From NCBI RefSeq assembly GCF_000687475.1, contig NC_057318.1:1674001-1738000 (forward strand): a stretch of 64,000 nt of DNA, written 5' to 3'. The notes below the pieces were generated by a model. The model searched no databases and was not told the DNA's origin. It saw nothing but the letters and a program-made list of their open reading frames with translations. The translations under genes were made by a program, and so were the position numbers. Shown one piece after another: positions 1 to 12,738 of the stretch. The DNA comes from Ustilaginoidea virens (Eukaryota; Ascomycota; Sordariomycetes; Hypocreales; Clavicipitaceae). Positions within the stretch are counted from its first letter, which is position 1. Each line of letters begins with the position of its first letter.

Positions 1-878
<878 letters not shown>

Positions 879-1200
879 TGAAATGGAATGGCGTGTTCAG
901 CAAGAGGATTGTTCGACAAGGTCTCGCTGAGGGTCTTGGTGTCGGCATTGACAACACGCAGCCGGTCCAACTCTAGTTCCCAGCCTCAAGCTTTCGCAAT
1001 AGATGCCTTCGGCAGACACGAACTGGCCAGGTGGCTAAATGGGCCAATGGGGGAGCACAAGAGTGTGCACAAAATATAGAAAAACTTATGGTGGTATGTC
1101 TTCCTGCGCAGTCCGACGCTGATATTGTGAATCAAATGCGAAGGCAGTCGGTTATATGAGGCGGTTGGTTGAAACTTGGAGGTGCCTCGCCAGGCGTACT
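879..1200 (-). promoter_or_regulatory. 5' flank and presumed promoter of the poly(A) polymerase gene
   Basis: Gene-like composition without recognisable coding sequence. The only open frame here (888-1079, plus strand) has no family features and reads across the presumed 5' UTR. The flank ends where AT-rich repeat DNA begins at about 1200, so the promoter of an essential gene must be short or lie partly in the repeat block. No TATA box is convincing. Confidence 0.5.
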
Positions 1201-1603
1201 ATTTACGCGTACATGTATATCATAGGGGATTAAATTAAATTGATCCAGGAGGGGAAGTATAATACAATAATGCTAAAAATTAAAATCAATGCAATTATAA
1301 ATAAATGTAGAGAACAAATTTCACTAGGAAATAAATTATGTAAAAAATTAAATAAATATAAAAAATCCAGAAAAATCAGATTTAAATTATTAGTTAACTT
1401 TTTAGCTAGCCGGCTACTTACTGCCGTTGCCAGCTATTAGCTGTCTTATTAGGAAAGAGCTAGTTAAAATAATTATATCTCCTAGTAATAAACCCTATCT
1501 ATTAGAATAGGAAAAACTTTCTTATTATAATGCTAAAGATTACTATAAAGCAAAGTCTTACTAGCTAACTAGATTTATATACCTCCTCCTCTAAAGTGGC
1601 ACC
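1201..1603. other. AT-rich transition zone, no gene; small fragment of a Cop-3 LTR
   Basis: Strongly AT-rich sequence at the border of the repeat block. A 66-codon open frame at 1240-1440 is Lys/Ile-rich, resembles nothing and is probably accidental. At about 1533-1571 roughly 40 bp resemble the reverse complement of the end of the Cop-3 LTR (ACTATAAAGCAAAG, then TTACTAGCTA), so an old solo LTR or fragment may have decayed here. Confidence 0.45.
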
Positions 1604-1856
1604 TGTTACAGGCTCGGGCTACGCCCGCGCTATAATATGGCTAGGACTCGGGCTGCGCCTATGCCTAGTCTAGGCAGAGTCATATGAGTCAGCAGTACGG
1701 GGTTACGGGACTACGCTAGGACTCCGACCCGTGCTAACGCATGGATAAATAGACTATTGAGAGGCCCCTATTCGGGTCCTTTTTCTTTTCTTCTTAGTCT
1801 ATTTAATATATTCATTCGACGCCTATTCGCAGTAGCCCTAGGGCTAGTCCTTTACA
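1604..1856 (+). mobile_element. Solo gypsy LTR (Gyp-3/Gyp-4 type)
   Basis: A 253-bp repeat with TGTTAC at its start and CTTTACA at its end, matching the gypsy LTRs at 24994, 32092, 45050 and 62474. It carries the shared GC-rich tip, the CT-rich block and the AGTCTATTTAA segment seen in those LTRs. No internal region with the TTTAAATAGACT primer-binding segment follows, so it is a solo LTR. The flanking pentamers (GCACC, CATCC) are not a clean duplication. Confidence 0.8.
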
Positions 1857-2282
1857 CATCCCCTAATAGATAGCAGCCTAGGTCTAAAGCTTTACTATAT
1901 TGCGATTAGCTAAAATCTTCTTCAGAGGCTAACCTACCTAATAGTTTTTAATTATAGCAAAAGTTCCCTAAGGCTTTCTAATTTCCCTAATTCTCTTCTT
2001 CTTTTATATTGCACCTCTATATTATAGACTTAAAGCAGTAGATAATTTGCTAACTTTAAGATTTGCAGATAATACAGTAAGTGTTCATTAATGCACAAAC
2101 AACCCCACATCAATACCATCACCATATTATTGCAGAAAAATTCAAATAACTACAACTTAGGTAGTAATGCATTAATTCTAATAAAATAAGTTGTGGCGAA
2201 TAGCTCTGCTTTTCGCAATCAATATTTGGTATACTAACCATATGCGCGAATTACAGCGTGTAAGCGCCGTGGCATTGACTTA
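1857..2282. other. Unassigned sequence between solo LTR and LINE relic
   Basis: No gene or recognised repeat. The left part is AT-rich. The stretch from about 2060 is less RIP-like, with short GC-containing runs such as GCGAATAGCTCTG, and has no second copy that I noticed in the window. It may be remaining host intergenic DNA. Confidence 0.35.
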
Positions 2283-3452
2283 ATTAGCCTAAAAAGAAGA
2301 GGAGGGGGCTCTAAAGAGTGAATAGGATAGGGATAAAGGGGGAGAAAGTAGTAGGGGGAGTAAGAAAAGGGAAAAGGAAGAGAGTGCCCCTAATACTAAT
2401 ATAATAACTATTAACTAGTTTCGGCCCATAAGGCATAAGAGATTTAATTATTCTTAGTGCTCTTTATTCCTACTATAGGATTACTGTAAGTATTATATAA
2501 GGGCTATATAGGGGTATTTAGTAGCGCCTTTAGCTATATTATACTAAAGAGATTAAGCGAGCTAGAATTAATTAAGTTAGTTGATACTAAGTATTTAGTA
2601 AGTAATTATCTATATAAAATATAGTTTATCAAATGCAATAGATATACTATATCGGTCGTAAAGTAGGCTAAGGCTAAGATTAAGCCTAAAGAATTTATGC
2701 TTTTATCTATAATACTTTAGGCAGGAGAGGATAATATAATAGAGGTCTTCTAGGCCTTCCCTATAGCGGTAAAGAGGTAATAGTACTAAGGGAACTTATA
2801 AGAGGTAGAGGAAGGAGTTAAAGTCAATTTTTTCTATATAGAGTTAGGTAAATATTATCAATTTATATTTTTATAGGTTTTTGTATAATCAAATTATTTT
2901 TACTATAAATTAGAAATCTAATACCCTTTTAGCTGCTAGGATCTTATATTAGGGGCATTTTGCCTTTATTACTACTTGATTGCTTTACTATTAGTTATAT
3001 TAGTCTTTTATTAGCCGCTTTTTAGCTAAAAGCTAGCTAAAATTAGGGTTAAAAAATAGTATATAGGCTAGGGGTCTTTAGTAGCCCTTTCTTTATCGGC
3101 ATCAGAGTATTACTACTATTACTATTAATGTGCAATTAATCCTATTGGTTATACCCATTTTAGCTATTCTTTTAAAGAACCGCTAGTAGATATAGTTAAA
3201 ATAGAGGTCGATTAGGGATATAGCCGCCTCAATCTTAAGGGTATCTAGCGGTATAGCCTTAAAGGCCCTAATAACTATATAGAGACAGGCTGATTATTTT
3301 ATAGCTAGGGATTTTATAATGCCTTTCGCTGCCCCTCTAGAAGCGGTAGGGGTATACTATACCCCTATGCTAAAGGCGATAAAAGTCCAGATAACTTATA
3401 TATAGATTAAGTATACTTCCCAATATTAGCAGTCCTAGGTAGAGGCCGCTAT
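2283..3452 (-). mobile_element. LINE-1: fragment of a Tad/I-like non-LTR retrotransposon
   Basis: Minus-strand relic homologous along its length to LINE-2 (about 10590-11790) and LINE-3. It covers the region after the reverse transcriptase palm and the C-terminal part of ORF2. Its (TAA)n 3' end is missing: homology begins near 2283. At 3452 it is interrupted by the Gyp-1 LTR and does not resume within the window, so its 5' part should lie to the right of position 64000. It is the outermost layer of the nest. All frames are broken. Confidence 0.7.
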
Positions 3453-3705
3453 TATAACGAACTGGCCCTAGGGCGACTGCGAATAGACATTAATCGGATA
3501 TATTGATAAAACTAAGGAGGAAAAGAGAAAAGCCCGAGTTAGGTCCCTTCCGCAGTCTATATACATCCGTATATATATAGGCTAGAGCCCTAGTATTACC
3601 CTATCGGCCCGCGCGTCTATCTTATATAATCCGTCCCTAGCTAGGCATAGGCGCAGCCTGAGCCCCAGCTAATCTATAATATAGGCATAGCCCGAGTCCG
3701 TAATA
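3453..3705 (-). repeat. 3' LTR of Gyp-1
   Basis: A 253-bp LTR of the same subfamily as the Gyp-2 LTRs at 14551-14804 and 41784-42037. The adjacent TACCCCCCTTCTCC on the plus strand is the complement of a polypurine tract ending GGGGGGTA, which sets the orientation. Confidence 0.85.
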
Positions 3706-5920
3706 TACCCCCCTTCTCCGGAGAAAATTTTATCTATTTCTATATTGGGGTTACTATAGGGTTTGACCGGGCCTATTATATATCTAAATATCCCCCTATT
3801 TAACTTTAAATGCCTCCCGCACTATAGTATCCTTAAAGTTCTTAAGGGGCTCTTCAGTTGGTAAATCGTATCCCTTTTATTTTATTAGTATATTACGTTT
3901 TCTGCCCTGACCCTAAGCGTTTTTTATAGCTAATATCTCTTCGATCTTAAATTCCTTATATAGGGTATTAGAGTTCTTTAACAGGACTAATAGGGGACCG
4001 GGCCTAATATCTATAAGTATTTAGCTTAATAGCAGGTCAGAAGCAATATATTCTATAAGGTTAATATAAAAAACTAGGTAGATACCATTAGGGATATTAA
4101 GTTAGATATTAAGCGGGGATAGAACGGCTATAATAATATACTCTATAGATATCTAGTCGAGCTTCTTATAAGGCTAATTAGTTTTAATATTTTATAAGCT
4201 TAACTAAATTTAGTCCCCGACTTAATAATACTCTATTAGGCATTAGGAATAGTTTATTGCATCCTACTGCCTCTATTAAGTAAAGGCGATAGCGGCTTAG
4301 GCGAGTTTACCCCCCTCTTGCATTATAGCTAGGAAGCGTACTAGCTACCCCTTAGGGATTATAAAATTCGGCGAGATATTAAGGGGAGGGGCTATAATAG
4401 GAGAGTTAAAGCCATTTAGGAGGCAATTCAGGCTATATCTAGTAACTAAAGAAGTATAATTATTTAGAGTATACTAATAAATTGCAAGATATTAAGACTA
4501 GTTATACTAATCAAATGCTACCTTTATATATAAAATAGCTTAAACCTCCTAGTTTATATATTTTATACTACTATTAGTCTATAGGTAATATATAGTTAAA
4601 AGGAGTTTTTTAGTCCTAAAAGCCTTATATATTATAATCTAGAATTAGCTTATTTAGTCTAAGCCTCTATCGCTAATAATCTAGGTGGGGAACTTATAGT
4701 GCTGCTATTAGTAGTCTAAGAACCATTCTATATAATCCTCCGCTTACATTAAGTATATTGCCTTAAGCTAAATATATTTTAATAGATAATCGGTAATAAT
4801 TATTAGGTAATACGAGTCGGAGATATTATAGGCTAGGAGGTTAGTTATAAAATTTATAGAAATTTGAGACTAAAAATAATCTAGGATTAGTAAAGGCTAG
4901 AGTAGGCCTTAGTATAATTAGCGGCTTTCATACGCCCTATAGTATTAGTAGTTCTAAACGAATTAAGCTATTTTAAACGTGTTGAAATCAGCGCCTTTTT
5001 AGCTGTATTTTTGGTACTGGTCTCGCTACCGTACGACGTCTCTACGTTGAGATATCGCGGTGGCTATACCAGGCGCTATGGTGGGGCACAGCGCCCCACA
5101 ACGCCGATTACAGTGGGCTACAGCGCCGGTCACGGCACCGGCACAGCGACCCACATCCGGCCACAGCGGCCGGTCACAGTGGGCCACAGGGCCCACAACA
5201 GGCGGCGCATTTCTATGGGATTACCATATGGGCAAATCAGCACTTTCGGCCTTCTACATACAGTCTCCCGCTATATCGAGCCTTTACGGCATACCGATAT
5301 AGGGATTCCGGCCCGTACGGCAGACCGATATAGGGCTTCCGGCCCGTACGGCAGACTATTATAGGGCATCCGGCACACCGCTACAAGCCACTAGGCTTGG
5401 TTGGGTAGGCATTGGGTAGGCACTAGGTAGGATATTGGGCACAGACTGGGCACGGTTAGGCAGACCGACTTTTCGTCGGGTTTTTCGCTATTTTTGCGGT
5501 TTTTCATTATTTTCAACCACTTTTTCAAGATGGTAGAAATATGCCTAAAATTCCCTCTTTCTAGCTAGAATAGTTACCAACAATTAGAATCAGATTTCTC
5601 TGACATCTTTGCTCTAGTCAACCTCTTGTACGCTTTAAATCTTTAACCAGCTCTTTATTTTATTCTGCAACGCCTTGTACGCCACTATCGGTATCTAGTA
5701 CATTTCCAACAGTGTTCTGAATCACCATTTTGCAACAAAACGATATATTATTAAAGTAATAATCCTACTATAGTAGCTAAAAAGTCGTATTCTTCCCTAA
5801 GTGCCCTATAATAAGGGGAGTTATAATATTATTAAATTATTATAGTTATTAGTAGTTCAAAAGAGGGGAGTTAAATCTAACCCTAATAGAGTAGCACCTT
5901 ATAGGCATTTAGAGTATAAT
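3706..5920 (-). pseudogene. Gyp-1 integrase and chromodomain relic
   Basis: Homologous to the integrase end of Gyp-3 (27150-28570) and Gyp-2 (14805-15946 plus 17678-17984). The chromodomain segment lies at about 3840-3960 and the integrase core about 4400-4800, on the minus strand. Many TAG/TAA stops occur at positions where homologues suggest Gln or Trp. It is split by a solo LTR at 4980-5737 and resumes at 5743. The last five bases (ATAAT) are the TRIM-1 target duplication. Confidence 0.65.
4980..5737. mobile_element. Solo LTR of an otherwise absent family (LTR-E)
   Basis: A 758-bp segment starting TGTTGAAATC and ending TTTTGCAACA, flanked by a perfect AAACG duplication (4975-4979 and 5738-5742). 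It is GC-richer than its surroundings and contains direct repeats: three copies of a unit of about 31 bp around CCGATATAGGG and CCGGCCCGTACGG (about 5296-5380), and GGGTAGGCA repeats near 5403. The overlapping open frames at 5011-5364 are incidental. It looks barely mutated, suggesting recent insertion or escape from RIP. No internal domain of this family is in the window. Confidence 0.85.
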
Positions 5921-6001
5921 TGTTAAGGATTTGGGCTACGCCCGTATCATACTAAGGGCAAGCTTGCGCGCAGTATAGTGCCAAGGGGATATAGGTGTCA
6001 A

Positions 6002-6029
6002 TTGTACCAAGTATGGTAACTTGGTACAA
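6002..6029 (+). promoter_or_regulatory. Perfect inverted repeat and self-primer segment in the TRIM-1 LTR
   Basis: TTGTACCAAGT (6002-6012) and ACTTGGTACAA (6019-6029) form an 11-bp perfect stem with a 6-nt loop. Within it, GGTAACTTGGTA (6015-6026) is exactly complementary to TACCAAGTTACC at 44523-44534, four bases after the left LTR ends. The same sequence is present in the right LTR near 44757-44768. This fits a primer supplied by the element's own transcript. Confidence 0.6.
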
Positions 6030-6076
6030 TACGTACTCTTTTGGCCGTATGGTCAAGAGGGTAGGTTTTTACCTTG

Positions 6077-6489
6077 TGTCGGAATCGTCGGTCAGTAAGT
6101 TAGTCAGTCGGTTAGTAAGTCAGTCAGTCAGTTAGTTAGTTAGTCAGTCACTTAGTCAGTGCACCTGATAATGACACGGCAGATATAGCTATAGCATATA
6201 TGCATACGTAGTCAGTCAGTCAGTCACTTAGTCAGTGCACCTGATAGTGACGCGGCATATATGGCTATGGCACACAGGCATACGTAGTCATTGCGTGTCC
6301 GGCACACATAGCATATAGGGCACATCGCCGCCCTTAGTCTTTTCTTGCTTTCTTCTTTCTTAGATAGACACATCACAATATATTCACTTTAGGGACAATT
6401 AATACCTCTGATAGGTGATACCGTGATAGTCACCGATATAGTAGTATCACGCGTGCACCCTACGCACTAGGACTTGGGCCAGCTCAATA
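6077..6489 (+). repeat. 5' LTR of Cop-1, rich in GTCA repeats
   Basis: 413 bp, from TGTCGGAATC to CTCAATA. It contains long runs of GTCA/GTTA tetranucleotides and a duplicated block of about 77 bp (around 6140-6225 and 6210-6290) including GTGCACCTGATA. Against the 3' LTR I see only transitions and no length change. Confidence 0.9.
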
Positions 6490-6920
6490 CTGATCAGTGT
6501 TATAGTAGTAATATAGATCAGCTAGAGATTTATCTAGAAGAGACGATCTCGGCGAGATTGTGCTAATCTGAGAGATAAATTACGGATATTAACCTTCTCT
6601 CCTCTCGTCCATTACGAGGCTTACTTATACTGCTATATATCACGTTTTGATAATACCAATTAGCAACTAAATTACATACTTTGCAAATAGGTTATATATC
6701 ACGCTTTAACGATATCAATCAGCCACTAAATTACACTCTGCAAAAACGCTATATATCACGCTTTGACGATACCAATTAGCCACCAATTTACACTCTGCAA
6801 AAACGCTATATATTACGACCTTTGATAATACCATTTAGCGACCAATTTACACTCTGCAAATACGCTATATATTACGACCTTTGGTAATACTATTTAGCGA
6901 TTAAATTACACACTATCAAT
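6490..6920 (+). other. Cop-1 leader with a 57-bp tandem repeat
   Basis: Untranslated leader between the 5' LTR and gag. About five copies of a unit of about 57 bp occupy 6631-6916, each with CTATATAT(C/T)ACG and TTTACACTCTGCAAA-like segments. No clear tRNA-complementary primer site could be identified directly after the LTR. Confidence 0.75.
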
Positions 6921-9326
6921 ATAGATTCATCACGACTATTATCACCAATACCACCATATTTATCACTACCTGAGCCACTACAAAAATATACTAAGCTTAT
7001 AGATAAGAATTGGATAGATGCAAATGAGCATATTGATCCATAAAATGCAACCAATACCGACCTACATAATCGGCTAATATACCGCTTTAACGCCTATGAT
7101 ATAGGCGAAGATATGGATGACAATTTATAGGATATATTTTGCGATGACTTTAGCGAGTGGGATGAAGTCTTATTTAAACGCATTAATGGTAAGCTATTAC
7201 GGGAATTCCGTATAATCCTACGTGAGCATGGCGTATATGTAGGACGATCAGGCTCAGCAGTTATACCGTCTTTAATTAACTGCCTACAACAACCGGAAAA
7301 TCCTATATGGCCACAAGAAGAAATAAGCCGATAACTATAACGCAAAAGATTTATATCGCGATTAAATCCACATAGGGAAGTATCTATACCAATTGGTAAT
7401 ACTGCGCGAGAATTATAAATACTGCAAAACACATCTGGAAGGACTATATTACAAGCAACAGTCATACCTTTACCAGAAAGACCGTCACAAGCCCCTTCTT
7501 CTAATAGGGACTTTAATACACCCAGCGCTCAACTACGGCAAACGGAAATTATCCCCCCATCAACATTAAAACTATAAATTGAGATAGGGGAAAGCTCTTG
7601 TAATATAATAAGCAAAGATAATTCACATGACAAAGATAATAGCGAGGAATATAGTCCGCAATAACCGGCCCGTCAACCGGCCCGACCCAACGATTTATAT
7701 TATCCTAGGGCTTATACCCCTAATAGAGGCGGATTTTTTCGAGGCTTACGAGGCCGGCCTATACCAATAAGAGGCCAAATAATTAACCCGGATAATATAC
7801 TGCCATCTACAGAGAGCTCAAATAAGGCAGATCAACAAGTATATAGGCATCAATCCGATACTAATAATTACGACAGTAATAACCCCCGTATTACCGATAT
7901 TAATAACTCCCGTATTACCGTTTCCAGCGGCACTAGGCAGGCTACCAATATTGGTCAAAGCACAACAAATGCTAGATTTGACGAATCATGGTATCATAAC
8001 CACCTACAAAAGCCGCCAATTATAATAAATAACCCGATTATAACAAATAACCCAACTATTACAGCAGGGCACCCATCCAAGCCGGATTTTATACTACAAC
8101 GCAACCAATAAGATATTCCAGAATATCCTCTAGAGCCAGATATTCTAAAACACCGGGACGATATATCTAAAAAGATATCTGACCTATTACGCAGCTACCG
8201 TACAGAGGATAGATACAGCGGTAAAATAGATGACTTTATTATTCCAAAGGTTATATCTTTTAAAAGCAAATGTCGACTACTAGGCTTGCCCAATTACGCA
8301 TACAATAGGGCATTTCAAATCATATTAATCGGCGATATAGAGACTTTTTACTTCGATAATATAGAACCTATCTATAATGCCCTTATATTTGACGAAATGG
8401 TCTATAAGGTTAAAAGCCACTTTAAGACTAAAAGCGCAGAGCAATTCTATTTATATCGGTGGAATAAAATAACGCTATAATCAATTATTGCAAAACACCC
8501 CAATAAATCTAAGCTTGAATGCCTTAATATTTTATTAGAAGAACTATAACGCTTGCATTATAGTCTTTTTCCCCCCTTGATAGCAGATACTGAGCTATAT
8601 CGGTAAGTACTAAATGCCGTAAGGGATACCCTAGAGTGCAGCCAGGCTATATACCGTTATATACCAATATTTGAAGGGCTTACATCAGACCTACGGCATT
8701 CTATATCCATATATAAAGCAGCATAATCACACTAAGATCAATAAAATCACTTCCTTCAAATACAACAACAAGATACTACGGATATAGATATTAGTGATAA
8801 TATAGCGTTATTTACAGACCGCAGATATAACCAATCTAATAGCCGATTTAAACGCCCCTAACGTTTTAGACCCTCACAACGGCAATTTGGATCATACCTT
8901 ATAAGACCTTATCAGAAGAAATGTTTTATATGCAATAAAATAGGTTGCTAGTTATTAAACCACCCTATTAAAGAATAATAAGACTCTAAGGCCCATTAGA
9001 TAAAAAGCCAGTCACACCGTATCACACCTAACGATAAGAAGTTTAGTACTTTTTTACAGTAATACGAAGGGGATATACAGGATAACCTATAACAATAAGA
9101 GCCTGAAAATACCGATATTGACGATATCATTAAAGACTTTAAGGCGATAATAGCAGTAGATATAAATAAAGATATTAAGGAGGATATCCCACCGCAAATT
9201 ATAGCCACCTAATATTTCCTATTATATACGCCGATGCAATCACTATTATCGCCTAATATATTACAGGCTTTATAAGATGAAATATGCAGGCATGCCCTAT
9301 TATATAATAACCCTTTTTAGATATTA
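6921..9326 (+). pseudogene. Cop-1 gag relic with zinc knuckle
   Basis: One frame can be followed from an ATA (probably a former ATG) at 6921 to 9326 if TAG/TAA are read as former Gln or Trp codons. It is a capsid-like protein with a Pro/Asn-rich middle (about 7450-8100). A helical region follows at 8140-8600. Near 8920 is a C-x2-C-x4-C knuckle of the CFICNKIGC type, with the following His at the usual position of this copia lineage. The frame continues after the LINE-2 insertion. Several dozen stops make it non-functional. Confidence 0.75.
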
Positions 9327-12300
9327 TTATTATTAAATTACGCTAGAGGCTATTTAGAGCTAAATAACCTATCTAGTACTTTTATAGAGATGATTTAGAA
9401 AGGAAAAACCCAGCAGCCGGGAGGAAAACCCTTCCTGCAATCTTAATTTCTACTTTATATCGCCCCGCAGTAGGGGCGGCAGGTATCTAGTGCATAAGAG
9501 AGTAGGGTGCATAACCGCTTAAGACTATATCTAGCAGTATTACTTAGGAAGAGTATAAGTATAAATTCTAAGAGTATTAGGCCTAGGTTGGAGTACTATT
9601 AGGTGCAAAATAAGGGGAAGGTAAGGCTAGAGGGGTAGGATTAATAGTATTCTCGCCAGGCATACGCCTTTAGGGGCCCAGGCGTATCTTAGGCGCGTTA
9701 GTCTATAGTGCATAGGCAAAAGTAAGCTAAATTTAAAGATAAGAGCGATTAGCCTTAGGTACTATATCAGTATATAGGTTAGCAATGCCCCCTAGCTTTA
9801 TGCCTTTTCTTCTTTTTCTTCTTTTCCTCTATAGCACTAATTCTAAAATATATAATAACCCCTCTATTACAATATAGGGCTAATGCTGACCCTATTAGCA
9901 GATTAATAGCAGCAGCAATAATAGCAATAGCAATAGCTATAATAATAATAATAAGAATAAAAATAGCAATAGTAGAAGCAAAAATGCCTAAATAGTCGGC
10001 GATATTAGATAAAAGGGTAAGTATAGGTCTTATGCGCTATAGAACCGCTTCTAACCCTCATATAGTAGCCCGGAGAACTATATAAATAGCTATATAGGCT
10101 ATATCTAATACGCTTAGAGGACCTTAAGTATCGATACCATAGTTAATAAGGTATAGGCCGGGTTATACCTACTCTTTAGTAAGGCTAATATAGGCAGGGA
10201 CTAAAGTAGCCTACTATCTTTACGCCTTAGCGGGTAAGATATATATACTCCTAGAGAGGACCCCTAGGAACTAAATCCTAATATAAGAACTTCTAGACGT
10301 ATAAGAGATTATTATTAGGGGGATAAAAATATATTTTCGATTTATATATAATACGAATTACTAGCTAACTATTTTTGCCTTTAAGTAGATAATTATAAGG
10401 CCCTTTAGTAGAGGGCTAAATAGGTATCCGCCTCTTAAAGGCGTAGATAGGCAGTAGTAATAATAGTAGCGGCGGTAGGAGGCCTTAGCACTCCTAAGGT
10501 AACCTAAAAGATATTAGACCTTAAGAAAAAGAAGGTCCTTACCTTAAAATAATAGGCCTACGCCTAAAAGGATATCGCTATATTATTATAGGTTTTCTTA
10601 GCCCGGGAGGGGGGGAGGGGGCTTTAGAGGGGGAATAGACTAAAAATGATAAAAATAAAAAAGGGGAAAATAGCAAGGGGAGTAAAGGGGGGGAGGGGAA
10701 AAAGGATACCTCTAATATAAAATAATAACTATCGACTAGTTTTAGCCTATAGGGCCTAAAAGATTTATTTATTCCTAGGGCTCCTCGTTCCTACTATGGG
10801 ATTACCGTAAATATTATATAAGGGCTATATAGGGGAGTTTAATGGCTCCTTTAGCTATACAATATTAGAGGGATTAAACGAGCTAGAATTAATTAAGTCG
10901 GTCGATATTAAATATTTAGTAGGTAATCGTCTATATAAGGTATAGTTTATTAAGTGCGATAGATATACTATATTAGTCGTAAAATAAACTAAGGCTAAAA
11001 CTAAATCTAAAGAGTATATGCCTTTATCTATAGTACTTTAGGTAGGAAAGGATAATATAATAGAGGTCTTTTATGCCTTCCCTATAGTAATAGAAAAATA
11101 ATAGTATTAAAGATACTTATTAGAGGTAAAGGAAGGAGTTAAAGCCAATTTTTTCTATATAGAGTTAGGTAAGTATTGCTAATTTGTATTTTTTTAGGCC
11201 TTTATATAATTAGGTTATTTTCGCTATAGATTAGAAGTCTAATACCCTTTCGGCCGCTAGAATCCTATATTAAGGGTATCTTGCCCTTATTATTGCCTAA
11301 TTATTCTATTATTAATTATATTAATCTTTTATTAATCGCTCTTTAGCTAGAAGCTAACTAAAATTAGGATTAAGGAATAATATATAGGCTAGGAGTCCTT
11401 AGTAGCCTTTCTTTTATTAGCATCAGAGTATCGCTATTACTATTACTAATATGCAGTTAATCCTATCGGTTATATTTATCTTAGCTATTCTTTCGAGGAA
11501 CTACTAGTAGATATAGTTAAAATAGAGGTCGATTAGGGGTATAGCCGCCTTAATCTTAAGGGTATCTAGTGGTATAGCCTTAAAGGCCCCGGTAATTATA
11601 TAGAGGCAGGCTGATTATTCTATAGCTAGGGATTTTATAATACCTTTCGCTACCCCTCTAGGGGCGGTAGGGGTATACTATACCCTTACGCTAAAGGCAA
11701 TAGAGGTTTAAATAACCTTTATATAAATAAGGTATACTTCCCGATATTAGTAGCCCCAGGTAGAGGCTGCTATCGCTATAAGCGCGAATCGCTACCGCTT
11801 AAGTTTCTTTACAATCTTAATATAGTATTCCCTTTATTTTAACTTATAGTAGATTTCGACCCCTAAGAACCTAATATACTATTTCGGCTATATTATAGCG
11901 GTCCTAAATCGTACTAAAGTCTCGTCTGCCTTATACGTATAGGTGAAGTAGATAAGCTCGCTCTTATTAGGGTTAAAATTTAATCCTACTTACTTAGACT
12001 AATCATCGCAGATAGCCTATGCTTTCTCGAATAGCACCTTAGTCTCTCCTATGTCTCTCCTATAGGCTATAATATTAGTATCATTGGCGAAGCCTAGTAT
12101 AATAATTAATATAACCTCCTATAATCTCTTATAGAGTGGTATAATATAGATAAGGAAAAGGATAAAGGAGAGGGGGGACCTTTAAGGGACCCTAGCGGTA
12201 ATCGGTAGTTTATCTATAAATTGCCCCTTAAAGTGGATTTACGCTAAATATAAGTCGGTAAAGCCGCATACCTATGCCGCTAGCTAAGGCGGGAGCCTTT

Positions 12301-12722
12301 TCTCTAGCAATAGGTAGATAAAGCGGGTATAATTAACGGTATTAAATGCAGTTAAGATATCTAGTTGAAGTAGTAAGGCGATCCCACTATAGTGCTAAAT
12401 CGTGCGTATAATTTTGACTAGTATACTCAGGGCTATATTAGTTGACCGGTTTACCCTATTGCTTATTTAGAGGTTTAGGAAGAGGTTGCCCTCTTCGAGA
12501 GCAGCAGTAAGCTGCCGCGCAACCGCGGCTTCTAAGACTTTTCCTATTAGGTTAAAAAGCGATATTAGCCTCTAGCCTCCTGCCTTAGAGTACTCTTTTG
12601 GCTTTTTCCCCGGTTTCTATAGTATTATTACTCTGGCCTCCCGATATAGAGCCGGGTAATACCCGATGCGGTATATCTCGTTTAGGAGATATATGAGAGC
12701 GGTAACGAGTGGGGGGCCGCAT
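9327..12722 (-). mobile_element. LINE-2: 5'-truncated Tad/I-like LINE inside Cop-1
   Basis: Flanked by a perfect 16-bp duplication, CCCTTTTTAGATATTA, at 9311-9326 and 12723-12738. The left end is (TTA)n, the complement of a (TAA)n 3' tail, so the element lies on the minus strand. It contains a reverse transcriptase relic at the right and a long 3' region shared with LINE-3 and LINE-4. It ends within reverse transcriptase, so it is 5'-truncated at 3.4 kb, as is common after incomplete target-primed reverse transcription. Confidence 0.88.
11400..12722 (-). pseudogene. LINE-2 reverse transcriptase relic
   Basis: Minus-strand translation gives the non-LTR palm in order: a GSPLSP-like segment near 12150, then FANDTNIIAYRRD at 12050-12091. 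The FADD active site has become FAND by one G-to-A change. NPNKSELVYF, FLGVEIYYKLK and the C-terminal ASTWG and IKSLAIEQSACLYIITGAFKA-like region follow (11600-11800). Stops are TAG/TAA at Gln or Trp positions. The family is Tad1/I-type by motif style. Confidence 0.8.
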
Positions 12723-12738
12723 CCCTTTTTAGATATTA

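Noticed and set aside
1240..1440. 66-codon Lys/Ile-rich ORF
   Set aside because: AT-rich composition alone produces such a frame; no start context or family similarity.
5011..5364. Overlapping 117- and 80-codon ORFs
   Set aside because: They lie inside a solo LTR with direct repeats and show no protein family features.
6631..6916. CRISPR-like array of five repeats
   Set aside because: The units are contiguous tandem repeats without unique spacers, in a retrotransposon leader of a eukaryote.
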